Source: Methylacidiphilum caldifontis (GTDB lineage: Bacteria; Verrucomicrobiota; Verrucomicrobiia; Methylacidiphilales; CAMAQI01). From it: a stretch of DNA of 6,243 bases. The translations under genes were made by a program, and so were the position numbers. Where the stretch lies: contig CAMAQI010000141.1 of NCBI GenBank assembly GCA_945860255.1, positions 1 through 6,243 of the forward strand. The letters are read 5' to 3'. Shown piece after piece: positions 1 through 5,501 of the stretch (position 1 is its first letter; each line of letters starts with the position of its first letter). The notes beneath the pieces are model-generated. The model did not search any database and had not been told where the DNA came from. It worked only from the letters and a program-made list of their open reading frames with translations.

Positions 1-438
1 AACGATCGGAACTCCCGCATAAGCGAGTTGAAAGGAAAAGTTCTTCGCATTTTCACGACCATAAGCCGTCGGCTCCCGGGTTCCAATCACTCCGATTCCC
101 ATTGAAAAGCGATTCGGAATCTTTCCCTTCACATAAAGAACCAACGGGGGGTCATAAATCTCTTTAAGGGATTGCGGATAGGACTTATCCTCACAATCAA
201 AAACAGTCACTCCGTGATCTTCAACCAGCTTTTTCTCACGATCTAAATCAACCGAATCTCGTCCTGTGATGATTTTACGCGCCAATTCATTACTGATTCC
301 CTCTACGGAGGCAAGTTCCGACTCACGAGCAGCTAAAACACGCTCCACGGAGCCCATCGCCGTTAAAAGACGACGAACGCGAACCGGGCCGATTCCTGGA
401 ATCATCGACAGGTGCCAATAGGAGTCTCTTCGTGACAT
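1..438 (-). CDS. dprA: DNA-processing protein DprA (Smf), N-terminal part; runs off the left edge
   Basis: Reading the - strand from ATG at 438..436 gives 146 uninterrupted codons up to the window edge. The N-terminus has two helix-hairpin-helix-like stretches, IPGIGPVRVRRLL (residues 13-25) and LASVEGISNELARKII (42-57). These are followed by YDPPLVLYVKG (95-105) and the opening of the Rossmann-like DprA fold, GIGVIGTREPTAYGRE (114-129). This is the family's usual domain order. DprA binds incoming single-stranded DNA in the cytoplasm and loads RecA during natural transformation; many non-competent bacteria also keep it. About 200 or more residues of the Rossmann domain should lie to the left of the window. 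The ATG has no clear Shine-Dalgarno. The frame stays open upstream to a TAG at 483..481, and a TTG at 477..475 would add 13 residues. I prefer the ATG because family members usually begin about a dozen residues before the first PGIG motif. It is divergent from the flagellar operon, with no evident functional link. Confidence 0.93.
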   Translation of the reverse strand, partial: MSRRDSYWHLSMIPGIGPVRVRRLLTAMGSVERVLAARESELASVEGISNELARKIITGRDSVDLDREKKLVEDHGVTVFDCEDKSYPQSLKEIYDPPLVLYVKGKIPNRFSMGIGVIGTREPTAYGRENAKNFSFQLAYAGVPIV

Positions 439-473
439 ACGTGGGCGAAAGGCAGCGGATTTTGTAAAAAAGG

Positions 474-641
474 TCAAGTCCTATTGAGAATTAATTCTTG
501 AGATCGAGCAGGAGGAATCGATTGCTTGATCTGTTTTCGTCGAACTGAATCGTAGGCTTCTGAATCATTCTCAATCCTTTTTAATCTGTTATTTAACCGT
601 AAAACCGCAGATGAGTTTAGTTTTGTTGTTTTCTTTTTCAT
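474..641 (-). CDS. Possible small basic protein (55 aa), doubtful
   Basis: From ATG at 641..639 the - strand reads 55 codons to TGA at 476..474, just upstream of dprA on the same strand. The product is strongly basic, starting MKKKTTKLNSSAVLRLNNRL, with a run of alternating hydrophobic and charged residues (about 12-42) that could form an amphipathic helix. It has no recognisable domain. The frame also admits a TTG start at 665, adding 8 residues. Neither start has a visible Shine-Dalgarno, which argues against it because most genes here have one. In its favour, it fills the gap ahead of dprA, and its TGA overlaps the alternative dprA TTG start (TTGA). I do not recognise it. It may be chance coding space in an intergenic region. 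Confidence 0.25.
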   Translation of the reverse strand: MKKKTTKLNSSAVLRLNNRLKRIENDSEAYDSVRRKQIKQSIPPARSQELILNRT

Positions 642-682
642 GGGAGAGAGAGTCCAACTCGTCAAGAGAGGGGAAAGTGAGT

Positions 683-698
683 TGGCATCAAACCTGCA
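683..698 (+). promoter_or_regulatory. Putative sigma-54 (RpoN) promoter for the flagellar operon
   Basis: TGGCAT (683-688), five bases, then CTGCA (694-698) matches the sigma-54 consensus TGGCAC-N5-TTGCA at 9 of 11 positions. The invariant GG (684-685) and GC (696-697) are exactly 10 bases apart. Transcription would start near 709, giving a leader of about 42 bases before fliK. Sigma-54 control of hook/basal-body genes is established in several flagellated lineages and needs an AAA+ activator (FlrC/FleQ/FlgR type). No activator site was identified here. It is the only such match noticed in the intergenic DNA of this window. Confidence 0.6.
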
Positions 699-702
699 GG
701 TT
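691..702. repeat. 12-bp perfect palindrome AACCTGCAGGTT
   Basis: The sequence equals its own reverse complement over all 12 bases, and the symmetry stops at 690/703. It covers the -12 element of the putative sigma-54 promoter. It is flanked by two CATCAA direct repeats, at 686-691 and 706-711, whose starts are 20 bp apart. A dimeric regulator could bind here and block the promoter, but the core CCTGCAGG could also be chance. Confidence 0.4.
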
Positions 703-713
703 AGTCATCAACC

Positions 714-729
714 CCCTCATGGATGAGGG
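714..729 (+). promoter_or_regulatory. Stem-loop in the predicted fliK leader
   Basis: CCCTCAT (714-720) pairs perfectly with ATGAGGG (723-729). In practice this is a 6-bp stem with a 4-base loop. It lies just inside the predicted transcript (start near 709) and ends 10 bases before the fliK Shine-Dalgarno, so it could stabilise the 5' end or tune translation. It is not followed by a T-run and is therefore not a terminator. Confidence 0.4.
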
Positions 730-750
730 AGTGAATACGAAAGGAATCGA

Positions 751-1830
751 ATGACGACTCAGACACTGGCACTCGCCCCTAATACCCCTAAGGCAGCTCC
801 CCATGCGACAAACAAAAACGCGTTAAGCCGCAATAAAGGCAACGAAGGTGCCGCCTTTGAGGATGAACTCAACGAGGTCTCTGAACCCACAGAAGCAGCC
901 GAAAACAAAGAAAGCCAAGCTCTCGATCTTTCTGGACTACTTGAAGGGGATGAGGTCATCGATCTTGCGAATACCTCTGCGACAAACGAACCGACTCAGA
1001 CTCTATTTCCCTCCCAATTGGCAATCCAAGTGATTGAAGCCCCTAAAGAAGAAAGCTCCGCCGAGAGCCTTGTCGATGGAATTATTTTCTCTGAAGAGGA
1101 AAATAAATCCACATCAACAGGTCAGGTAATCGCAAAAGCGTTCACCCCTGAAACGCACCACGAACTCAATTTAACTTCCTCTGAAGGATTAGCGGAAACG
1201 GTTATGCAAGCATCAGGAGGGAACTCCATTTTATCAGCCGAAAGCGCAAACACAACGATCTCCGGGGGAGCGACTCCAGCGAATTCCAAAGTTCTCGACC
1301 TCCTTGCTTCCTTAAATAAAGCCACCACTTCAGAAGATAAAGACCTTCCTGTCGATTTTAATGCTCTGAATGCAAATTCTGGCGAATCCCTAAAATCCTC
1401 AACGACTCAGGCGAAACCGGAGTCGATCACTCTCAGTCCCCAGCACCGTTTAGAGAAAGTCTTAGACTCCGTATTTGAAGAGACCCCTTTACCTACCCCG
1501 AGGCGGATTGAGGTCAAACTCCAAACGCCGCAAGGAGCACAGATCACTCTTTATATTGCGCGAGTAAACCAAGAATTAAGAGCTCAGTTCAGCGCTAATA
1601 CCCACCAAGCGATGGCCTGGCTGCAATCGGAGATCAAACAACTCCGCGGAATCAACTCTACAGAGGTGATTCGTTGGCTACCCGCTCAAATGGAGGTTGC
1701 TACGACCAAAACTGAAAACTCGGAGAAATCCTCCGATGAAAAGTCAGAGGAGGATCGTAAGCGCGACGATAAATCCGCTGTCGAATCGATTTTTGATCTC
1801 TTTAAACCATCAACCCGGAGGCTCGCATGA
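751..1830 (+). CDS. fliK: FliK-like flagellar hook-length control protein
   Basis: 359 residues, first gene of the flagellar operon. Residues 1 to about 235 are low-complexity, rich in Ser, Thr, Ala, Glu and Asn, as in the disordered ruler part of FliK proteins. Residues about 250-300 look like the conserved C-terminal Flg_hook domain: RRIEVKLQTPQG, then LRAQFSANTHQAMAWLQSEI and KQLRG. This matches the family pattern of two beta strands followed by a helix ending in LR. The usual L-P-x-x-LG entry motif is weak or replaced. The tail (about 320-359) is highly charged (Glu/Lys/Asp/Arg). FliK is secreted while the hook grows and switches export specificity by contacting FlhB. The start is supported by AAAGGA five bases upstream. 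Its TGA overlaps the next ATG (ATGA), implying translational coupling. The low-complexity part is not informative, so the assignment rests on the C-terminal domain and its position directly before flgD and flgE. Confidence 0.8.
   Translation: MTTQTLALAPNTPKAAPHATNKNALSRNKGNEGAAFEDELNEVSEPTEAAENKESQALDLSGLLEGDEVIDLANTSATNEPTQTLFPSQLAIQVIEAPKEESSAESLVDGIIFSEEENKSTSTGQVIAKAFTPETHHELNLTSSEGLAETVMQASGGNSILSAESANTTISGGATPANSKVLDLLASLNKATTSEDKDLPVDFNALNANSGESLKSSTTQAKPESITLSPQHRLEKVLDSVFEETPLPTPRRIEVKLQTPQGAQITLYIARVNQELRAQFSANTHQAMAWLQSEIKQLRGINSTEVIRWLPAQMEVATTKTENSEKSSDEKSEEDRKRDDKSAVESIFDLFKPSTRRLA
1817..1821 (+). promoter_or_regulatory. Strong ribosome binding site GGAGG inside the fliK tail
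   Basis: GGAGG lies five bases before the ATG at 1827 and within the last codons of the fliK-like gene. It fixes the start of the 123-residue gene and supports its being genuinely translated. Confidence 0.75.
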
Positions 1831-2198
1831 TCCCCATCCTTGCAGGAATTACCGCAGTAGGTCCCATCGCCAATATGTTCACCGAGATCACCAAATCGAT
1901 CTCGCAACCAAATCCCGCGGAGTTTCAACAGTCACTCCATAATGCCGGTGCCTTGAAGCCCGAGCAGATTCAAGTCGATGCGATTTTAAAGGGACGAACC
2001 CCAAGTCAACTCACTTCCCTCGAACAACAACAACTGGCGACACTCCTCGTCGGCAAGACGGTTCAGATGATCGGATCAGAGGGTCAAGTCATTCAAGGAG
2101 TCGTCGCTCAATCCCAAACCGCTCAAGGCAATGTCCAACTGCAAGTCCAAGGAAAAGCGATCGACTTAGCTCAGATGACCTCGATTCAAATCGCTTAA
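1827..2198 (+). CDS. Small flagellar-operon protein with a FlgD-like C-terminal SH3/Tudor module
   Basis: 123 residues, coupled to fliK by an ATGA overlap and preceded by a strong GGAGG. I do not recognise it as a named family. The first 25 residues are hydrophobic and Gly/Pro-bearing (MIPILAGITAVGPIANMF) without positive charges before them, so not a classical signal peptide. Residues about 30-72 are helical and Gln-rich. Residues 74-122, starting LVGKTVQ and containing GVV and VQGKAIDL, look like the beta-rich SH3/Tudor-like end of FlgD (L-x-G-K-x-V...G...G-x-V...v-x-G). They line up without gaps with residues 92-140 of the FlgD encoded next, with about ten identities. The FlgD N-terminal signature is absent. 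Position between fliK and flgD suggests a part in hook cap or hook assembly, but that role is inferred. A diverged FlgD duplicate or an unrelated small beta-barrel protein is also possible. Confidence 0.8.
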   Translation: MIPILAGITAVGPIANMFTEITKSISQPNPAEFQQSLHNAGALKPEQIQVDAILKGRTPSQLTSLEQQQLATLLVGKTVQMIGSEGQVIQGVVAQSQTAQGNVQLQVQGKAIDLAQMTSIQIA

Positions 2199-2225
2199 GT
2201 TTAAATCTCATCACAAAGGATTCTT

Positions 2226-2657
2226 ATGCCTGTTACCAGCGTTAATAGCTACTACACCACCGGAGCCAGCGGAACAAATCCTGCGGTTCCCGCAAAAAGT
2301 TCCAACGGACAATTAGACTTTAATGATTTGCTGAAAATCATCGTCACTCAACTCTCCCAGCAAAATCCTTCAAAAGCGGCAAGCACCACCGATCTTGTGA
2401 ACCAATATATGTCGATTGCAAATCTGCAGTCCTCAACAACGCTTAAAACAAATTCGGAAACGGAAGTTGCTCAAGCACGTGAGACCTTCGCTGCGAACTT
2501 GATCAGTAAAAAAGTGAATATCCTCGATAAAAACGGAGATCCACTCACCGGAATCGTGGAAAGCAGTCGAGTCCTTGATAAGAGCGTTCTCGTGACGATC
2601 GGAGGCACCGAATACGAAGCGAGTGCAATCCAAAGCTATTTACAAACAACCCCTTAA
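2226..2657 (+). CDS. flgD: Flagellar hook assembly (hook cap) protein FlgD, short form
   Basis: 143 residues. The FlgD N-terminal signature is present at residues 31-69: FNDLLKIIVTQLSQQNPSKA, then TDLVNQYMSIANLQS. This corresponds to the family's FLxLLvtQLxxQDP...efvaQlaxfssLeq. After a helical linker, residues 92-140 form the short beta-rich domain (LISKKVNILDKNG...TGIVESS). The inserted Ig-like domain of enterobacterial FlgD (about 230 residues) is missing, giving the compact form also seen in Bacillus. FlgD is exported through the flagellar type III system and caps the growing hook so that FlgE subunits can fold in; it is not kept in the finished flagellum. The start is supported by AAAGGA (2215-2220) five bases upstream. 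It precedes flgE, as expected. Confidence 0.92.
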   Translation: MPVTSVNSYYTTGASGTNPAVPAKSSNGQLDFNDLLKIIVTQLSQQNPSKAASTTDLVNQYMSIANLQSSTTLKTNSETEVAQARETFAANLISKKVNILDKNGDPLTGIVESSRVLDKSVLVTIGGTEYEASAIQSYLQTTP

Positions 2658-2716
2658 AAACCACGTCCTAAATTAAGCAAATTTAAAGTCAAACCAACAA
2701 AATAGAGGAGATTCCT

Positions 2717-3625
2717 ATGATCCGAAGTATGTATTCAGCAGTCAGCGGCTTAAGCAGCAATCAATTTAAAATGGACGTGGTCGGTAACGATCTTTCAAAC
2801 GTCAATACGATCGGTTATAAAGGAAAAAGAGCAAACTTAAGCAGTGCCTTTAGTCAGGTCGCTCGAGCGGCCAGCACGCTCCAACCGGCAGGAATTGAGG
2901 CCGGTCTGGGCTCTCAAGTCGCTTCGACGGATACCCAATTCACTCAAGGAGCCTTCCAACGAACCGATATCCCCACCGATCTCGGAATCGCAGGGGATGG
3001 ATTCTTTATGTTAGGAGCCACCTCAGCAGCAACAACTCCCGCCTTTTACAGCCGTGCCGGAAACTTTACCGTCGATCTCAACGGTTACATGCGCTCACAA
3101 GATGGTCAGTTTGTTCTCGGAACCCTTGGATCAGCGCCGGGATCAGGATTCTTAACAAGCGTTGCGACGAACTCCTCTCCCGCAGTGACCTATACGACCT
3201 CTACAGCGGCCTCAGGACTCACTGCTGTTCGTATTCCGACGACCATTACCGGGGGCTCACCTGCCACACAAAATGTCGCTAGTTTTAATATAGGATCGGA
3301 TGGAAAGATCGTGGTCACAGGAGATAATGGAGCAAGTTCCGCAATCGGATTTGTCAGTATCGCCACCTTCCCGAGTAATCAAGGACTGAGTTCTGCCCCA
3401 AACACCAATTACGCTGCCAGCGATGCCGCTGGGACTCCTAGTGCCAATCCTCCAGGAACCGGAAGAGCCGGAAAGACCCAATCAGGAGTCCTTGAGCTTT
3501 CGAATGTCGATATCGCCCAAGAGTTCAGTGAAATGATTGTCACCCAACGAGGATTCGATGCCAATGCAAGAACGATCTCGACAAGTGACGAGATGCTTCA
3601 AACCGTCATCAACATTAAGCGTTAA
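2717..3625 (+). CDS. flgE: Flagellar hook protein FlgE, short form
   Basis: 302 residues. The N-terminal rod/hook signature is MIRSMYSAVSGLSSNQ followed by VVGNDLSNVNTIGYKGKR (residues 21-38). A FlgE/FlgG core follows: LGIAGDGFFML (89-99) and AFYSRAGNFTVDLNGYM (109-125). Residues about 138-188 are Ser/Thr/Ala/Gly-rich. Next come the FlgE-type NQGLSSAPNTNYAAS (221-235) and the C-terminal SGVLELSNVDIAQEFSEMIV with TQRGFDANARTIST and DEMLQTVINIKR. FlgE polymerises into the curved hook outside the cell. Many FlgE proteins are about 400 residues or more, so the outer D2-type insertion is small or absent here. Distal rod FlgG (about 260 residues) is the main alternative. The place after flgD and the AxNTxY-like motif favour FlgE. 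AGAGGAG (2704-2710) is six bases before the ATG. Confidence 0.9.
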   Translation: MIRSMYSAVSGLSSNQFKMDVVGNDLSNVNTIGYKGKRANLSSAFSQVARAASTLQPAGIEAGLGSQVASTDTQFTQGAFQRTDIPTDLGIAGDGFFMLGATSAATTPAFYSRAGNFTVDLNGYMRSQDGQFVLGTLGSAPGSGFLTSVATNSSPAVTYTTSTAASGLTAVRIPTTITGGSPATQNVASFNIGSDGKIVVTGDNGASSAIGFVSIATFPSNQGLSSAPNTNYAASDAAGTPSANPPGTGRAGKTQSGVLELSNVDIAQEFSEMIVTQRGFDANARTISTSDEMLQTVINIKR

Positions 3626-3630
3626 TGATC

Positions 3631-3662
3631 TGAAAATATGAATTTTCATTTTAGGAAAATGA
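3631..3662 (+). promoter_or_regulatory. Two mutually exclusive AT-rich hairpins between flgE and fliL
   Basis: TGAAAAT (3631-3637) pairs with ATTTTCA (3642-3648) around a 4-base loop. TCATTTT (3646-3652) pairs with AAAATGA (3656-3662) around AGG. They share bases 3646-3648, so both cannot form fully at once. They sit in the largest gap inside the operon (94 bp). The stems are AT-rich and no T-run follows, so a terminator is unlikely. An mRNA processing or stability element is possible, as is chance in AT-rich DNA. Confidence 0.3.
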
Positions 3663-3719
3663 TTTAGAAACGTTCACAACAACTCTAACGACCGAACTGA
3701 ACAAACTAACGAGGGATCT

Positions 3720-4412
3720 ATGTCCGATAAACCAGAAGAAAAAAAAGAAGCAGCCCCCGCAGAGGCGGCTCCTGCAGATGCAAAAGGGGTCTCCACAGGA
3801 ATGTTTTTTGGAGTCGTTGGAGTCATGGTTTTCCTTATGCTAGGCGGGGTCTTTGCGATGTGGAAATTCATGGTAATGCCCAGTTTAGAGAAAATGCAGT
3901 CCGCCCCCCCAGCACCAGCGGTTGCTGAAAGCGATACCCCTGCAGCCGAACATGCCGCAGGTAAAACGGGACATGGTGAAGAGAAAAAAGCAGACGGTCA
4001 CGGTGAGGCAAAGAAAGAAGGGGGACACGGTGAAGCTGCAAAAGCAGACGGTCATGGCGAAGAGAAGAAAGCGGGAGGACACGGAGGCTCAAGCAGCGCT
4101 GACAGCGGAAAAAATTTAGGAGAATTTCCGCTCTCCGATATCCTCGTCAATGTCTCTGGAACCCGTGCCGGTCGAGTCTTAAAATCCTCGATCAGCTTTC
4201 ACGCTCCTGCCGATGTCATCCATGAGCTCGAAGGAAGTAGCTCGAAAGTTCGCGATCTGATCATTCAAATTCTTTCCCGAAAAACAATGGACGAGCTCAC
4301 CTCGCCAACGGCTTATGGAATGCTTCGTACCGAGATTATTACGAACATTAATGCCCTCCTTACCGAGGGGAAGGTCGATAGTGTTAGTTTTACGGAATTT
4401 ATCATTCAATAA
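3720..4412 (+). CDS. fliL: Flagellar basal body-associated protein FliL with histidine-repeat linker
   Basis: 230 residues. A cytoplasmic Lys/Glu/Ala/Pro-rich head (1-25) is followed by one membrane segment (about 27-50, FFGVVGVMVFLMLGGVFAMW) and a long periplasmic linker (51-130). The conserved FliL domain is about 131-230: LGEFPLSDILVNVSGTRAGR, then VRDLIIQILSRKTMDELTS, then LRTEIITNINALL and VDSVSFTEFIIQ, the family's typical end. FliL is a single-pass inner membrane protein that rings the MotA/MotB stator and supports its function or torque. FliL proteins are often around 140-180 residues. The extra length here is the linker, which holds a 9-residue GHGE repeat (residues 84-123). The start is supported by GAGGG at 3711-3715. 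The gene sits directly before fliM, its usual neighbour. Confidence 0.93.
   Translation: MSDKPEEKKEAAPAEAAPADAKGVSTGMFFGVVGVMVFLMLGGVFAMWKFMVMPSLEKMQSAPPAPAVAESDTPAAEHAAGKTGHGEEKKADGHGEAKKEGGHGEAAKADGHGEEKKAGGHGGSSSADSGKNLGEFPLSDILVNVSGTRAGRVLKSSISFHAPADVIHELEGSSSKVRDLIIQILSRKTMDELTSPTAYGMLRTEIITNINALLTEGKVDSVSFTEFIIQ
3969..4088 (+). repeat. 27-bp coding tandem repeat, about 4.4 copies, in fliL
   Basis: Units at 3969-3995, 3996-4022, 4023-4049 and 4050-4076 encode GHGEEKKAD, GHGEAKKEG, GHGEAAKAD and GHGEEKKAG. A partial unit at 4077-4088 encodes GHGG. The reading frame is kept and many differences between copies are synonymous (GGT/GGA, CAC/CAT, AAG/AAA). The copies are therefore old enough to have drifted while the peptide pattern was retained. 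Length variation between strains would be expected in steps of nine residues. Confidence 0.9.
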
Positions 4413-4427
4413 AAACCGGAATCAAAC

Positions 4428-5489
4428 ATGTCTGATCCGAATAACGCCACATCTGCAGAGGTCTTATCACAAAATGAGGTCGAAGCCCTTTTAGCAGGAT
4501 TAGGAGGGGATCTAGGCTCATCGGATGCGACCGTTCTCTCCAGTCGCAAACGAAAACCAGGTGAAACCAATTCCATCCAAGGGTATGACTTTAGAAGCCC
4601 TGTCTTCCTGACCCCAGAACGCCTACGACGCTTACGAATCAAACACGAAGAGATGATTCGGAGTCTCGGAGCCCGACTCTCGACCTACCTCCGTCTCGAA
4701 TTTGCGATCCAAATGTCTCGACTCGAAACGCTCCCTTATAAAAATATTTTAGAAAACATTCCGGTCCCCAGTCATCTCACTCTTTTCAAACTTCAGCCTC
4801 TCGAAGGAATGTGCCTTCTTGATCTTTCCCCTCGACTGGGATTAACGGTCCTGGACCGAATGATGGGAGGCCCAGGTCATGGCGTTAAAAATGAGCGGGA
4901 ATTTACCGATATCGAGGTCGAGGTACTTCAAAACTTCATTAAAATGGTGATTAAAGAGTATTCCGACTCATGGCTTAAATATAAAAAGTTGGATATGGAA
5001 ATCATCGGGCATGAGAATACCGTACGATTTTTAAAACTCGCCAATCCGGATGAGGTCATGCTTTTTTTAGAAATGGAGGCTCGATTTGGAGATGTCGTGG
5101 CAGGGATGCGATTCGTCTTTCCGTTTTATACCATTGAAGGAATGATCGATGATCTCATGGCAGAGGTTCATGCGAATCTCCGAGAAAACGCGAATTTCAA
5201 CAAACTCCCAGACGATCTCGACTCCCCACTCTACGAGTTCCCGATCCCCATTAAAGCCAACTGGGAAGGATTCTCTCTCACACTTCGCGATCTCAACAAT
5301 CTTGCGGTCGGCGATGTTCTCTTCTTAGATAATCTCAAGTGTAAAGAGGCGGTGATTAGCCTAGGGCCTCAACAAAAATTTATTGGAACCGTTCATACGA
5401 ATGCGGACCAACAAATCACCGTCAAGGTAACCTCAAAAATAAAACCAGAGACATTGAAAAATATTTTGATTCCCGGCGCAAAAGGATAA
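4428..5489 (+). CDS. fliM: Flagellar motor switch protein FliM
   Basis: 353 residues, near the usual length. The N-terminal CheY-P binding motif is intact: LSQNEVEALLAGLGGD (13-28), compared with the classic LSQxEIDALL. The linker leads to the conserved start of the middle domain, YDFRSPVFLTPERLRRLRIK (53-72). The GGxG-type motif that contacts FliG is present as MMGGPG (145-150). A C-terminal SpoA-type domain (about 270-347) has FPIPIKANWEGFSLTLRDLN and GDVLFLDNL. FliM forms the wall of the cytoplasmic C-ring, binds phosphorylated CheY and relays reversal to FliG. The intact motif implies a chemotaxis-controlled motor. It lies 15 bp after fliL. Its Shine-Dalgarno is weak (CCGGA at about 4416-4420), so coupling with fliL translation may help. 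FliN follows 12 bp later. Confidence 0.96.
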   Translation: MSDPNNATSAEVLSQNEVEALLAGLGGDLGSSDATVLSSRKRKPGETNSIQGYDFRSPVFLTPERLRRLRIKHEEMIRSLGARLSTYLRLEFAIQMSRLETLPYKNILENIPVPSHLTLFKLQPLEGMCLLDLSPRLGLTVLDRMMGGPGHGVKNEREFTDIEVEVLQNFIKMVIKEYSDSWLKYKKLDMEIIGHENTVRFLKLANPDEVMLFLEMEARFGDVVAGMRFVFPFYTIEGMIDDLMAEVHANLRENANFNKLPDDLDSPLYEFPIPIKANWEGFSLTLRDLNNLAVGDVLFLDNLKCKEAVISLGPQQKFIGTVHTNADQQITVKVTSKIKPETLKNILIPGAKG

Positions 5490-5501
5490 CAGGAGACTAC
5501 T

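Larger units (their letters stand above)
439..750. other. Divergent intergenic region between dprA and the flagellar operon
   Basis: About 310 bases without a confident gene. The right end carries control signals for the + strand operon: a sigma-54-type promoter, a palindrome, a leader hairpin and the fliK ribosome binding site AAAGGA at 740-745. The left and middle part contains only a doubtful basic small ORF on the - strand. I find no convincing -35/-10 pair for dprA and no Rho-independent terminator. Two TTGAC hexamers on the - strand (around 665 and 477) resemble -35 boxes but lack a -10 partner at 16-18 bp. Confidence 0.6.

Noticed and set aside
455..480. Sigma-70 promoter for dprA (TTGACC followed by TACAAAAT on the - strand)
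   Set aside because: The two elements are only about six bases apart, and no -10-like hexamer occurs 16-18 bp after TTGACC.
1686..1942. Overlapping frames on both strands across the fliK / 123-residue gene junction
   Set aside because: They have no Shine-Dalgarno or domain, and they conflict with the ATGA-coupled pair supported by GGAGG.
2717..3625. Calling this gene flgG (distal rod) instead of flgE
   Set aside because: The NQGLSSAPNTNY and SGVLELSNVDIAQEF segments and the position after flgD fit FlgE. The 302-residue length exceeds the usual FlgG.
3631..3652. Rho-independent terminator after flgE
   Set aside because: The stem is AT-rich and followed only by TTTTAGG, not a T-run. The genes on both sides belong to the same flagellar block.
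3922..4119. Lys/Arg-rich + strand frame inside fliL, plus antisense frames over the same repeat
   Set aside because: The 27-bp in-frame repeat in fliL keeps all six frames periodic and open. The FliL frame is the one with domain evidence.
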